Source of the DNA: Verrucomicrobiota bacterium
GTDB lineage: Bacteria; Verrucomicrobiota; Verrucomicrobiia; Chthoniobacterales; Terrimicrobiaceae
DNA length: 45,332 bases
Assembly (NCBI GenBank): GCA_026398255.1
Contig: JAPLTG010000007.1
Location: forward strand, 105,786-151,117
Reading direction: 5' to 3'
Position numbers and translations under genes: made by a program. This document shows, piece by piece, positions 18,798 to 28,196 of this stretch; within the stretch, counting starts at the first letter, position 1; every line of letters begins with the position of its first letter. The notes beneath the pieces were generated by a model that saw nothing but the letters and a program-made list of their open reading frames with translations, did not search any database and had not been told where the DNA came from.

Positions 18798-20023
18798 CAG
18801 ATCCGCTCAACCTCGCGCTTTTCAACAAAGGTCGGCAAGCCCTCGCGCGAGAAACACGACATCAACTCCTCGGGATCAAGCGCCTCGGGCATCATCACAC
18901 CGCGCTCGGGGATTTTTCCCGTGGCCAAAAGCCGCGCTGTGATGGCGGGCGGAATGCCTGTTTGCACCAGAGTGAGCGAGTAGCCGTATTTCTCGTAGGT
19001 GTCGCGGTGGCTATCCATCGAGTAGACGAAATACTCCATACGCTTGCGGTCCTTCGTGCCGCGAACCTCGGTGCCGACGCACGAGTAGCCATCGACCGTC
19101 GCGCCAAGCTGGGCAGGCTTCGGCAGGTGGGCGCTTGCGACGCGCACCGGCGAGACCTCCACGCCGTCGACTTTCACTTTCTTCCAGGTGTCGAGGTTCA
19201 AAAGCTGAAGCGTCTTCGAGATGTTCACCACCTTGTCGGGAACGCTGTATTTGAAGACCGAGTAGTGGACTCCCTTCTCCACAAACGGCGGGTAGATGCC
19301 CAGACTCACGCCCTCCTCGTGCGCAACGGCGTAGGTTTTTTGCAACCCGATCGGCTCGGGGAAACGCACCCACTCGACCTCGGTCTCCAGTGGCTTGCCG
19401 CTCACCACGCGGCCGTCTTTCACATAATAAGGGGGCGCGCCGAGTTCCTCGAAAAATGTCTCGGGCGAAAACAACACGGCGAACCGGTAGCCGCGCACCT
19501 CGGCGTTGTCGGCGTCGAGCACGCGAATGCTCGAGGCGGTGTCGAGTCGGTCCATGGCCCAACGCGCATAAACATTCACCGCTCCGGGGTCCATGCCCAT
19601 GCAGAGGATGCCCGCGATGCCACGGTCGAGATAGGGTTGGTTGAATTTTTCGATCTCGGCCTCGAAGGAATTCTTGCCCGGCTTCTTCACGCCTGGCGCG
19701 GAGTAGATATCCGCTGCCATGTCGATGTAGTGCGAGCCCGCGCGGAGGCAGGCTTCCATCACCGAGTGGTTCGTGAGGCAGACGCAGGCATTGCAGGTCA
19801 CATCAATGCGGTGCTCCTTCATCAGCGCGGCGAGAGTATCGGTCTGCATCGCATTCGCCTGCACAACGACGAACCGGCTTTTCGGCGTCTTCGCCGCGAG
19901 TTGGTTGGCGAAAACCGGATCCATGTCCGCCAGCACGATTCGGTCGAAACAATCGTATTCGTGGAGCTTTTGGCCGATGACCGAACCCACACCGCCAATG
20001 CCGATAACCATTGCGTTTGCCAT
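18797..20023 (-). CDS. Saccharopine dehydrogenase family protein
   Basis: 408 aa from the ATG at 20023. Nineteen further in-frame codons exist upstream, but the Rossmann fold starts at AMVIGIGGVGSVIGQKL, so this start is preferred. Other family signatures are CVCLTNHSVMEACLRAGSHY and CMGMDPGAVNVYARWAMD. The family includes saccharopine dehydrogenase (glutamate-forming) and carboxynorspermidine dehydrogenase, and sequence alone does not separate them for me. The co-translated aldehyde dehydrogenase favours lysine catabolism by the saccharopine route. No lysine-ketoglutarate reductase is seen nearby. Confidence 0.85.
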   Translation of the reverse strand: MANAMVIGIGGVGSVIGQKLHEYDCFDRIVLADMDPVFANQLAAKTPKSRFVVVQANAMQTDTLAALMKEHRIDVTCNACVCLTNHSVMEACLRAGSHYIDMAADIYSAPGVKKPGKNSFEAEIEKFNQPYLDRGIAGILCMGMDPGAVNVYARWAMDRLDTASSIRVLDADNAEVRGYRFAVLFSPETFFEELGAPPYYVKDGRVVSGKPLETEVEWVRFPEPIGLQKTYAVAHEEGVSLGIYPPFVEKGVHYSVFKYSVPDKVVNISKTLQLLNLDTWKKVKVDGVEVSPVRVASAHLPKPAQLGATVDGYSCVGTEVRGTKDRKRMEYFVYSMDSHRDTYEKYGYSLTLVQTGIPPAITARLLATGKIPERGVMMPEALDPEELMSCFSREGLPTFVEKREVERI

Positions 20024-20089
20024 AAAAAATCGCGGACTCCCGCTGGCAAAAACCCTAGTCCAGCCCCGGCAGGCTGGCAAGCGGGACGC

Positions 20090-20668
20090 CTATTTGTTCC
20101 TGATTTTGTTCAGCTTCGGATCGATCACCGCCCGCACATAAGGGTGCCCGGGGTTCCGCTCGGCGAAGTCCTGGTGGTATTTTTCGGCGGGAAAAAACTC
20201 CGCGCCCTCGATGATCTCCGTAACGATCCCGCCTCGAAACCTCGGTTGCGCGGCGTCTTTCGCTTTCTCCGCCGCCTCGAGTTGGGCTGCATTTTCCGCG
20301 ATGATGATCGAGCGGTATTGCGTGCCATGGTCGGCGCCCTGACGGTTCAGCGTGGTCGGATCGTGCGCGTCCCAAAAAAGCTCGAGGATTTGGTCATACG
20401 AAATTACGGACGGGTCGAACGAGATTTTCACCACCTCGGCATGCCCGCTTTCCCCGGTGCAAACCTCCTCGTAGGTCGGGTTGGGATTTTTTCCCGCCGC
20501 GTAACCGCTCACCACGGACTGGATGCCCGGCAACCTCTGGTAAACCGCCTCCACGCACCAGAAGCACCCCCCGCCCAACACCGCGTGTTCCTCGTTCATG
20601 GGCTCAGCAAAACACAAGGTCAGTGGCATGACCAGCGCGGCGAAGAATGCAGGCAGGAATGACTTCAT
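20090..20668 (-). CDS. msrA: Exported peptide methionine sulfoxide reductase A
   Basis: 192 aa. A signal peptide (MKSFLPAFFAALVMPLTLCF, cleavage about AxA-type near 22) precedes the MsrA domain. The catalytic motif is GGGCFWCVEAVY. ESGHAEVVKISFDP and YRSIIIAENAAQ are conserved MsrA segments. It reduces methionine-S-sulfoxide in proteins; the signal peptide places it in the periplasm. It is transcribed alone, divergent from cytidine deaminase. Confidence 0.95.
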   Translation of the reverse strand: MKSFLPAFFAALVMPLTLCFAEPMNEEHAVLGGGCFWCVEAVYQRLPGIQSVVSGYAAGKNPNPTYEEVCTGESGHAEVVKISFDPSVISYDQILELFWDAHDPTTLNRQGADHGTQYRSIIIAENAAQLEAAEKAKDAAQPRFRGGIVTEIIEGAEFFPAEKYHQDFAERNPGHPYVRAVIDPKLNKIRNK

Positions 20669-20752
20669 CGATTCCGTTTAGACCCGCAACCTGCCGCGCG
20701 CAACCGCTGAAAACATTCGACGTCGGTGCGCTCCGGCATGATTTTATCCCGC

Positions 20753-21148
20753 ATGGAAAACTCCCGACTCGTCGAGGCCGCCGTGCTCGCACGCGCGAAT
20801 GCCCACGCGCCCTACTCGAACTTCGCCGTCGGCGCTGCCCTTGAGTGCGAGGACGGCACCGTTTTCACCGGCTGCAATGTCGAAAATCTCAGCTTCGGCC
20901 TCACCATGTGCGCCGAGCGTGTGGCCATCGGAACCGCTGTGGCTGCGGGCCAGCGGGCGTTTCGTCGCATCGCCGTGGTCGCGGCCACCGATGTTCCGAT
21001 CAGCCCCTGTGGCGCTTGCCGGCAGGTCATGGCGGAATTCCATCCCGCGCTGAAAATCCTCTCCGCCACACTGGATGGAAAAACCGAGGAATTCACCCTC
21101 GACCAACTTCTCCCGCGCGCCTCGACAGGAATCCTCAACCGCCCTTGA
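20753..21148 (+). CDS. cdd: Cytidine deaminase
   Basis: 131 aa from the ATG at 20753, which fits the small tetrameric family; ATG 20738 and GTG 20726 are in frame but extend past the usual N terminus. Motifs: [14 protein letters not shown], then [20 protein letters not shown] with the first zinc Cys and the catalytic Glu region, then [13 protein letters not shown] with the other zinc ligands. It deaminates cytidine and deoxycytidine in pyrimidine salvage. The stop overlaps the TTG start of the copper ATPase gene (21145-21148), coupling two functionally unrelated genes. Confidence 0.95.
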   Translation: MENSRLVEAAVLARANAHAPYSNFAVGAALECEDGTVFTGCNVENLSFGLTMCAERVAIGTAVAAGQRAFRRIAVVAATDVPISPCGACRQVMAEFHPALKILSATLDGKTEEFTLDQLLPRASTGILNRP

Positions 21149-23229
21149 AAAATAAACCCTGTTGCAGCGGCCACGGAGCGGAAAATCCCCCGCCAGCCAC
21201 CACCGCGAAATACTTCTGCCCGATGTGCCCTGGAGTCGAAAGTGATTCGCCTGGAAGCTGCCCGAAATGCGGCATGCCTCTGGAGCGAAATCCTCTCTTC
21301 GCTGCTGACGAAGTCGACCCGCTCCTGCGCGACTTCTCGCGCCGTCTGGCGGTCGGCGTGGTTTTCACGCTCCCGATCTTTGTTTTGGCGATGGCCCATA
21401 TGTTGCTGGGATCGGCGCACGCTGCGTGGTTGAGTGGCGATTCCGCGCGTTACGCCCAATTCCTCCTCAGCCTGCCAGTCGTGCTCTGGTGCGGTTGGCC
21501 GCTTTGGAAAGCCGGCCTGCAATCGATCTGCAACGCCTCGCCCAATATGTTCACGCTCGTTCTCCTCGGCGTCGGCGCGGCGTGGATTTTCAGCATCGCC
21601 GCACTTTTCTTCGGCGGCGGGCTCTATTTTGAGTCGGCGGCCGTGATCACCGTCCTCGTCCTCCTCGGGCAAATCCTCGAACTCCGAGCGCGCGAAAAAA
21701 CCGCAGGCGCCATCAAATCCCTCCTCGCCCTTTCGCCAAAAACCGCCCGCCTCGTCGATGGCGACACCGAACGCGACATTCCGCTCTCCGAGGTGAAACC
21801 CGGCGACCTCCTGCGCGTCCGCCCCGGCGAGAAAATCCCCGTCGATGGCATTCTCGCCGAGGGCTCCAGCACCATTGACGAATCGATGCTCACCGGCGAG
21901 GTCATGCCTGTCGAAAAAACCACCGGTGATCCGCTCACCGGCGGCACCGTCAACACCACCGGCTCGTTCCTGCTGCGCGCCGCGCACACCGGCTCCGAAA
22001 CCGTCCTCGGCCGCATCATCGCCCTCGTCGCCGAGTCCCAGCGCAGCCGCGCGCCTGTCCAAAACCTCGCCGACAAAGTCTCGGCGTGGTTCGTCCCGGC
22101 CGTTCTCGCAATTTCCGCAGTCACCTTTCTGGCGTGGCTACTCCTCGCCCAAAACCTCGCCCAAGCGGTTACCAACTCCGTCGCTGTTCTCATCATCGCC
22201 TGCCCTTGTGCGCTGGGCTTGGCCACGCCGATGAGTGTGATGGTCGGCATGGGGCGCGGCGCCTCGATGGGCATCCTTTTTCGCAACGCCGCTGCGATGC
22301 AAAACCTCGCCCGACTCAACATCCTCGCCATCGATAAAACCGGCACGCTCACTGAAGGAAAACCCCGGCTCGTCCGCTGCGTTGCGGATACTGGCTTTTC
22401 GGAGAACGACCTTCTGCGCCTCGCTGCCAGCCTCGAATCTGCGAGTGAGCATCCCCTGGCCCGCGCTGTGGTGACCGCCGCCACCGAGCGCGGCCTCGCG
22501 ACAAAACAACCCTCCGAAGTTCAAACCAAAACCTCCCTCGGCATCACCGGCGTGGTTGAGGGCCGCCGCGTCGCTGTCGGCAAAATTGCCTTCCTCGCCT
22601 CCCTCGGCATCCCTGCCCAAAACCTCCCCGAATCCCATGCCGCCTCGCTCGCCGTCGCCATTGACGGCCGTCTCGCTGGGTTTCTTGAAGTCGCCGATTC
22701 CATCAAATCCTCCACGCCCGCCGCCTTGGATTCGCTTCGCCAAATGGGCATCCGCATCGTTCTCCTCACCGGCGACCACCCACGCACCGCCCAGGCTGTG
22801 GCTTCGCAACTCGGCATCGACGAGGTCCACGCCGGAATCACTCCTGAAGAAAAACACCGCCTCGTCGCCGGCTTGAAATCCGCCGGCCGCCTCGTCGGCA
22901 TGGCGGGCGATGGGATCAACGACGCCCCCGCGCTCGCCGCTGCTGATGTGGGAATCGCCATGGGCACCGGCACCGATGTCGCCATCGAAAGTGCTGGCGT
23001 CACACTCGTGAAGGGCGACCTCCGCGCCATCGCCCGCGCCGTCAAACTCTCCCGCGCCATGATGCGCAACATCCGCCAAAACCTCGTCTTCGCTTTTGCC
23101 TACAACGCGCTCGGCATCCCTCTCGCCGCCGCGACCCACCTCAACCCCATGATCGCCGCCCTCGCCATGAGCCTCAGCTCGGTGTCGGTGATCACCAACG
23201 CGCTCCGCTTGCGAAGAGCTCGATTGTGA
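21145..23229 (+). CDS. copA: Copper-type P1B ATPase
   Basis: 694 aa from a TTG at 21145 that overlaps the cdd stop. The frame is open further upstream, but that part is a shadow of cdd. The N terminus has CCSGHG and a small metal-binding domain [20 protein letters not shown], in place of a classical HMA domain. Membrane CPC motif: [13 protein letters not shown]. Phosphorylation site: [12 protein letters not shown]. Also LTGDHPRTA and [13 protein letters not shown]. It exports Cu(I), or less likely Ag, across the inner membrane at the cost of ATP. No copper regulator or chaperone gene is seen beside it. Confidence 0.93.
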   Translation: MKNKPCCSGHGAENPPPATTAKYFCPMCPGVESDSPGSCPKCGMPLERNPLFAADEVDPLLRDFSRRLAVGVVFTLPIFVLAMAHMLLGSAHAAWLSGDSARYAQFLLSLPVVLWCGWPLWKAGLQSICNASPNMFTLVLLGVGAAWIFSIAALFFGGGLYFESAAVITVLVLLGQILELRAREKTAGAIKSLLALSPKTARLVDGDTERDIPLSEVKPGDLLRVRPGEKIPVDGILAEGSSTIDESMLTGEVMPVEKTTGDPLTGGTVNTTGSFLLRAAHTGSETVLGRIIALVAESQRSRAPVQNLADKVSAWFVPAVLAISAVTFLAWLLLAQNLAQAVTNSVAVLIIACPCALGLATPMSVMVGMGRGASMGILFRNAAAMQNLARLNILAIDKTGTLTEGKPRLVRCVADTGFSENDLLRLAASLESASEHPLARAVVTAATERGLATKQPSEVQTKTSLGITGVVEGRRVAVGKIAFLASLGIPAQNLPESHAASLAVAIDGRLAGFLEVADSIKSSTPAALDSLRQMGIRIVLLTGDHPRTAQAVASQLGIDEVHAGITPEEKHRLVAGLKSAGRLVGMAGDGINDAPALAAADVGIAMGTGTDVAIESAGVTLVKGDLRAIARAVKLSRAMMRNIRQNLVFAFAYNALGIPLAAATHLNPMIAALAMSLSSVSVITNALRLRRARL

Positions 23230-23257
23230 ACACGACAGCCACTTTACGGAAAGCTCA

Positions 23258-23343
23258 GGAGGGACCCGCTTGTCGGGTCCGGGGCGGTTTTCGCAACCAC
23301 GCCGACGCGGACACGACAAACGGGTCCCTCCTCGCGTTTTTTT
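23258..23343 (+). terminator. Long imperfect inverted repeat followed by a T-run
   Basis: Arms of 24 nt at 23258-23281 and 23309-23332 pair at 22 positions around a 27-nt loop. Seven T follow at 23337-23343. It fits a rho-independent terminator for the copper ATPase gene, although the loop is long. The T-run ends only 2 nt before the ATG of the next gene, leaving that gene no ribosome-binding site after it. Confidence 0.6.
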
Positions 23344-23345
23344 AA

Positions 23346-24566
23346 ATGAGCGCCTCTCGACACATCGTCGTCGCCGGGGGAGGCGCGGCAGGATTCTTCG
23401 GTGCCATTGCCGCTGCCGAAGCTGATCCGCGGGCCAGCGTGACCATTCTGGAAAAATCCCCCCGCTTCCTTTCGAAAGTTCGCATCTCCGGAGGCGGCCG
23501 CTGCAATGTCACCCACGCCTGCTTCGAGCCGCGCGAACTCTCCCTGCGCTACCCGCGAGGCGGCCGCGCGCTCATCGGCCCCTTCACCCGCTTCGGCCCG
23601 CGCGAGACGATAGAGTGGTTCCGCCTCCGCGCCGTGAATCTCAAAACCGAAGCCGACGGCCGCATGTTCCCCGTCACCGATTCCTCGCAGTCGATCATCG
23701 ATTGCCTCACCGACTCGGCCAAAAACGCTGGTGTCCGCATTCGCACTCAGACCGGCGTGGAAACGATCGCCCGCCGTGAGGGCGGGGGATTCACGCTCCA
23801 CTTTACGAACGGCGAAACCCTCGAGTGCGACCGCCTGCTCTGGGCCGCCGGCGGTTGCCGCGCTGAGAACCATCCCCTCGTCCCCCTCGGCCACACACTC
23901 GTCCCGCCGGTTCCCTCGCTGTTCACTTTCCACATCGACTCCCCCTGGCTGCGCGAACTCCCCGGCGTTTCGGTCGAGGATGCCCAAGTCACCGTCCCCA
24001 AAACCTCCCTCAAACAACGCGGCCCAATTCTCATCACCCACGCTGGTGTAAGCGGCCCCGCCATCCTGCGCCTCTCGGCCTGGGGCGCGCGGGAGCTCCA
24101 CGATCTCGACTACCGCTTCCCGCTCCGCATCGCCTGGCTCCCTGACGCGAAGCCCGAGGATTTGGTCGAGGAAATCCAACGCCGCCGCGAGACCCAAGGC
24201 GGGCAGACCGTCCTGCGCGCCCGCTGGAATCCCATTCCCGCGAGGCTTTGGGAACAACTCGTCCTGCAAGCCGGCATCGCCCCGGAGACGAAATGGGCGC
24301 GCCTCGCCAAGCCCGAGGCCCAAAAGCTCGCCGCGCTCCTCAGCGGCACCGAACTCCCCGTCACCGGAAAAAGTATGAACAAAGAGGAATTCGTCACCTG
24401 CGGCGGCATCCCGCTCCCCGAGGTCGATTTCAAAACCATGCAAAGCCGCCTCGTTCCCGGCCTCTTCTTCGCCGGTGAAGCGCTCGACATCGACGGCATC
24501 ACTGGCGGCTTCAACTTTCAAGCCGCCTGGACCACCGGCTGGACCGCCGGCCAAAACCTCGCTTAG
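23346..24566 (+). CDS. HI0933/BaiN-family FAD-dependent oxidoreductase
   Basis: 406 aa. FAD-binding motif HIVVAGGGAAGFFGAIAAAE at the N terminus. The family signature RISGGGRCNVTHACF lies near residue 50. Also LLWAAGGCRAENHPLVPLGH, and the C-terminal GEALDIDGITGGFNFQAAW closing the FAD site. The family is widespread and its physiological substrates are poorly known. The ATG follows a T-run with no Shine-Dalgarno sequence, but the N terminus matches the family, so the start is kept; translation may be leaderless or inefficient. Confidence 0.88.
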   Translation: MSASRHIVVAGGGAAGFFGAIAAAEADPRASVTILEKSPRFLSKVRISGGGRCNVTHACFEPRELSLRYPRGGRALIGPFTRFGPRETIEWFRLRAVNLKTEADGRMFPVTDSSQSIIDCLTDSAKNAGVRIRTQTGVETIARREGGGFTLHFTNGETLECDRLLWAAGGCRAENHPLVPLGHTLVPPVPSLFTFHIDSPWLRELPGVSVEDAQVTVPKTSLKQRGPILITHAGVSGPAILRLSAWGARELHDLDYRFPLRIAWLPDAKPEDLVEEIQRRRETQGGQTVLRARWNPIPARLWEQLVLQAGIAPETKWARLAKPEAQKLAALLSGTELPVTGKSMNKEEFVTCGGIPLPEVDFKTMQSRLVPGLFFAGEALDIDGITGGFNFQAAWTTGWTAGQNLA

Positions 24567-24600
24567 GGCTTTCTGAGGTTACGCCAAAAACGGGTCGTTT

Positions 24601-25242
24601 TTATTCTGCTGGAATTGGCTCGGGTGGGGTAGGGGGAGCTTTTTGTTCCAGAACATCGGCTAAAGATGGGTCAGCGGTGAGCATGGCATTGCGCATGGCT
24701 TCGCGGAATTCTTTCCCGGCGGCGGCTCGTTCCTCGGGGGTGGTGGCGGATTTGAGTTTCGCCTCGGCGGATTGCACGGCGGGGGCTTGCTTGGCGATCT
24801 CGCGGGCTTTTTCCATTCGGTCGCGTTGCTCGGGCGGGATCGGGGGTTTGGAGGCTTCGCCTTTATCTTTGTGTTTTTTTGGACGATCGCCGTCGTTTTT
24901 TTTGCGGTCCTCGAACTGCTTTTTGCGGCTTTCGAAAAAGTCCCCGACCTGCTTGGCGAGTTCGGGGTCGCGATTCATCATGGCCTCCCGCATGGCCTCG
25001 CGGAATTCCTTGCCGGCTTGATCGGCTTTTTCCTTCAGGGCTTTCATCTCGGGGTCCTGGAGCAGTTCGTCGCGGGCGGCTTTGAATTTTTCTTTCATCT
25101 CCTCGGGCATGCCTTCCGAGAATTTGTCGCGCGATTTTCCGCCGGGCTTGTCGCCTGGAGCTGGCGGGGGATTTTGGGCTTGGGTGCTGAGGGTGGCTCC
25201 GAAGAGCGCGGCGGCGAGAAGGAGAAGGCGGTAGGTTTTCAT
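24601..25242 (-). CDS. Secreted charged helical protein with internal duplication
   Basis: 213 aa. A signal peptide (KTYRLLLLAAALFGATLSTQ) is followed by a Lys/Glu/Asp-rich, predicted helical and coiled protein with few aromatic residues. A block AGKEFREAMREAMMNRDPEL (about residues 76-95) recurs as AGKEFREAMRNAMLTADPSL (about 174-193), so part of the gene was duplicated; the DNA of the two blocks is also similar. A Lys-rich central linker separates them. The pattern is loosely like periplasmic Spy/CpxP-type helical proteins, but I cannot assign a family. It converges on the flavoprotein gene, ending 34 nt from it. Confidence 0.75.
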   Translation of the reverse strand: MKTYRLLLLAAALFGATLSTQAQNPPPAPGDKPGGKSRDKFSEGMPEEMKEKFKAARDELLQDPEMKALKEKADQAGKEFREAMREAMMNRDPELAKQVGDFFESRKKQFEDRKKNDGDRPKKHKDKGEASKPPIPPEQRDRMEKAREIAKQAPAVQSAEAKLKSATTPEERAAAGKEFREAMRNAMLTADPSLADVLEQKAPPTPPEPIPAE

Positions 25243-25350
25243 TTCGGGAGATTGAACTGCGGCGGTGGGGAAAAGTTGCGAATTTTATTTGGTGGCGGGA
25301 TTGGCACGCGGGTTGACGCCCCTGCCGAGGTCGGCTTTCATTCCGCCCCT

Positions 25351-26712
25351 ATGTCGAAGGACGCCACATCCACCCGAATGGAAAAAATCGTCAGCCTCTG
25401 CAAGCGGCGCGGGTTTATTTTTCAATCCTCCGAAATCTACGGCGGCATCAATGGATTCTGGGATTACGGTCCGCTCGGGGTGGAGTTGAAAAAAAACCTG
25501 AAGGACTTCTGGTGGCGCCGGAATGTGCGCGAGCGCGATGACATGGAAGGCATGGACGGCTCGATCATTATGAACCGCGCCGTGTGGAAGGCCTCAGGAC
25601 ACGAGGAGACTTTCAGCGATCCGATGGTGGACTGCAAAGAGTGCCATTCGCGCAACCGCGCCGATCAGTTGCCTGAGAAGAATGGCGAAAAATACTGCCC
25701 GAACTGCGGCAGCCGCAACCTCACGGAAGCTCGCGATTTCAATCTGATGTTCAAATCCCACGCAGGTCCGCTCGAGAGCGACGACAACCTCGTCTACCTC
25801 CGCCCCGAGACCGCGCAGGCGATCTTCGTCAATTTCCGCAATGTCCTCGATACCTCGCGCCAAAAGCTCCCCTTCGGCATCGCGCAAATCGGTAAGGCGT
25901 TTCGCAATGAGATCAATCCGCGCAACTACATTTTCCGCTCCCGCGAATTCGAGCAGATGGAGATCGAGTATTTCTGCCGCCCCGAGGACGGCATGCAGCT
26001 CACCGACTACTGGCTCGAGGAGCGCCTGAAATTTTACGAGGACATCGGCATTCCGCGCTCGAAGATCCACATCAAGGACATCCCGGACGGCGAGCGCGCC
26101 TTCTACTCGAAGAAAACCTACGACCTCGAATACGAATTCCCCTTCGGCGTGAGCGAGCTGGAAGGCATCGCCTACCGCACCGATTACGACCTCGGGAAGC
26201 ACATCGAGCACTCCGGCAAACCGCTCGATTATTTCGACGAAGCCACGAAGGAACGCCTCGTCCCGCATGTCGTCGAGCCCAGCGCCGGGGTGGATCGCAC
26301 CACGCTCGCGCTCCTTTGCGAGGCCTTCGACGAGGAGACGGTCACCGACGAGAAGGGAAACTCCGAGACACGCACTGTGCTGCGTTTCCATCCCCGCATG
26401 GCCCCGATCAAGTGCGCGATCCTGCCGCTTTTGAAAAACAAGCCGCCGCTAGTCGAAAAAGCACGCGCCGTCGCCACATCGCTCAAGCCGTTCATGAATG
26501 TCTTCTACGACGAAGCCGGCGCGATCGGCCGCCGCTACCGCCGACAGGACGAAGCCGGCACGCCATTCTGCGTCACGATCGACTTCGACACGATTGGTGA
26601 AAACGGCCCTGAAAAACAGGACACTGTCACGCTCCGTCACCGCGACTCGATGGCGCAGGAGCGGATCGCCATCGCAGACCTCAAGGCTTACCTGCTGGAG
26701 CACATTCTCTAA
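25351..26712 (+). CDS. glyS: Glycyl-tRNA synthetase, single-chain class II type
   Basis: 453 aa from the ATG at 25351; the frame is open far upstream, but the family starts here. Class II motifs: GFIFQSSEIYGGINGFWDYG, a zinc-like CKECHSRN...CPNCGSRN pair, motif 2 FRNEINPRNYIFRSREFEQM, and motif 3 EPSAGVDRTTLALLCEAF. A C-terminal anticodon-binding domain follows. It charges tRNA-Gly. This is the alpha2 type shared with archaea, eukaryotes and some bacteria, unlike the two-subunit GlyQ/GlyS of many bacteria. A 7-bp hairpin (26711-26732) overlaps the stop but lacks a T-run. Confidence 0.97.
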   Translation: MSKDATSTRMEKIVSLCKRRGFIFQSSEIYGGINGFWDYGPLGVELKKNLKDFWWRRNVRERDDMEGMDGSIIMNRAVWKASGHEETFSDPMVDCKECHSRNRADQLPEKNGEKYCPNCGSRNLTEARDFNLMFKSHAGPLESDDNLVYLRPETAQAIFVNFRNVLDTSRQKLPFGIAQIGKAFRNEINPRNYIFRSREFEQMEIEYFCRPEDGMQLTDYWLEERLKFYEDIGIPRSKIHIKDIPDGERAFYSKKTYDLEYEFPFGVSELEGIAYRTDYDLGKHIEHSGKPLDYFDEATKERLVPHVVEPSAGVDRTTLALLCEAFDEETVTDEKGNSETRTVLRFHPRMAPIKCAILPLLKNKPPLVEKARAVATSLKPFMNVFYDEAGAIGRRYRRQDEAGTPFCVTIDFDTIGENGPEKQDTVTLRHRDSMAQERIAIADLKAYLLEHIL

Positions 26713-26763
26713 CGGAATTTTGCCCTTCCGTTTCGAAAGAAAGAGGATCACATTTTCGTCCGT

Positions 26764-27180
26764 ATGAAAGTTCTCCTCTTCTTTTTCCTAGCCATTCTTT
26801 TGTCGGGCTGTGCCGCGATTGAGCAGGCCCAGCGCGCCAGCACGGAGCGCATTCTTTCCGCGGCCGGCTTCGAGCCGACTCCAGCCAACACCGCCGCCCG
26901 CCAAAAATCCCTCGCCTCGCTCACGCCCTACAAAATCGAACGCAAGCTCCGCCACAACGAGTTTTACTACCTCTACGCCGTGCCCGAGCAGAACCTCGTC
27001 TACATCGGCAACCAAGCAGCCTACGGCAAATACCAGGAACTTCTCATCCAACAGGAAATCGCCAACGCGAACCTGAATGCCGCCCAGATGCAAATGAACA
27101 CTGCCCAGCAATGGAATGACTGGTCCTGCTGGGGCACTGCCGCCGCGATTCTTCCGCCGCCGCGCATGCGGGGCCATTGA
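26764..27180 (+). CDS. Predicted lipoprotein, unknown function
   Basis: 138 aa. Signal peptide with lipobox (ILLSGC, Cys about residue 17). The mature part has a helical Gln/Ala-rich stretch near 95-120 (ANANLNAAQMQMNTAQQWND), after YYLYAVPEQNLVYIGNQAAY. No family recognised. It lies 50 nt after glyS and 56 nt before holB, so it may be transcribed with either. Confidence 0.7.
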   Translation: MKVLLFFFLAILLSGCAAIEQAQRASTERILSAAGFEPTPANTAARQKSLASLTPYKIERKLRHNEFYYLYAVPEQNLVYIGNQAAYGKYQELLIQQEIANANLNAAQMQMNTAQQWNDWSCWGTAAAILPPPRMRGH

Positions 27181-27236
27181 CCCGCCAGGGGGAATAGGAT
27201 CGACGCCACGGTCGATATTCGCGACATTCCGCACGG

Positions 27237-28196
27237 ATGGCACTCGCCAAGGAAAGAGCCTTTAAACGCCTGCGCGATGCTCGCAAGTCGGGCCGCCTCG
27301 CCCATGCCTGTTTGTTGAGCGGGCCACCCGGTGCGGGAAAAAAATGGCTCGCTGCCGAGTTGGCCGCACTCGTTTTAGGCTCCAGCGCAAACGAGGTTTT
27401 GTCCCACCCGGACCTCCACCAGGTCGCGCCGGAATCGAAATCCCGCCGAATCCTCATCAGCCAAATGCGCGACCTCGAGCACGCGATCCAAATGAAGCCA
27501 CTCCTCGGAGCCAACAAAGTCGCTGTGATCCATGATGCCGACCGACTCCAGCCTGAGGCGGCGAACGCCTTTTTGAAGACGCTCGAGGAGCCGCCATCCG
27601 GTTGCCACATCGTCCTTACGACCACCCTGCGCGATGCCGTTCTGCAAACCATCCTCTCCCGCTGCATTACGATTCCACTCCTCGCTCCGGTCGGTGCTTC
27701 GCGGGACGAACTCTCTGCGGCCGTAGCCGCCGAATTCGAAAAAACCCTCCTCCAAGCCGGCGGAGCCGATGCGGGCGCCGCGTTTCGATTCACTCGATTT
27801 TTCCAAGCCACCCTTGCCGGCGTTCGCGAAAATGTTTCCGACGGTCTCGATGCCGAATTGAAGGAACAAGTGAAGCGCCACCGCGACTCGATTAACAAAT
27901 CGTGGAAGGAAACACGGGAGGACCAAATCAAGGCGCAGACCGAGTCCGCCGCCTTGCGGGAGCGGGAACGCCTCCTCGCGGCAATCGGGGAAGTCCTCGC
28001 CGCTGCTCTTCGCTACAAATTGCAGCCCGAGGAATCGGCCAGACCTGAAATCCGCCGCCTTGCCGAGGCCAATGACGCCCGAATTTTGCTCAAGCGCCAC
28101 GATGCGCTCGAGCGGACGAGGCGTCTCCTGGCCTCGGGAACTCAAGAGGCGCTTGCGCTCGAGAGCGGATTTCTTCAAATGATTTCCAATCCATGA
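27237..28196 (+). CDS. holB: DNA polymerase III delta' subunit
   Basis: 319 aa. AAA+ clamp-loader fold with Walker A LLSGPPGAGKKWLAAE, then VIHDADRLQPEAANAFLKTL and EEPPSGCHIVLTT, then a sensor-1 region with TILSRC (the SRC motif). The zinc-finger cysteines found in DnaX are absent, as expected for delta'. It is part of the clamp loader that places the beta clamp on DNA. It begins a compact run with ATGA overlaps: the stop overlaps the proB start at 28193-28196. Confidence 0.93.
   Translation: MALAKERAFKRLRDARKSGRLAHACLLSGPPGAGKKWLAAELAALVLGSSANEVLSHPDLHQVAPESKSRRILISQMRDLEHAIQMKPLLGANKVAVIHDADRLQPEAANAFLKTLEEPPSGCHIVLTTTLRDAVLQTILSRCITIPLLAPVGASRDELSAAVAAEFEKTLLQAGGADAGAAFRFTRFFQATLAGVRENVSDGLDAELKEQVKRHRDSINKSWKETREDQIKAQTESAALRERERLLAAIGEVLAAALRYKLQPEESARPEIRRLAEANDARILLKRHDALERTRRLLASGTQEALALESGFLQMISNP

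Noticed and set aside
20845-21144. N-terminal extension of the copper ATPase
   Set aside because: This is an Arg/His-rich out-of-frame read of cdd; the ATPase-like sequence begins at the TTG overlapping the cdd stop.
26711-26732. Hairpin AACGGAA/TTCCGTT after glyS as a terminator
   Set aside because: No T-run follows, and the stem is only 7 bp, so it is not called.
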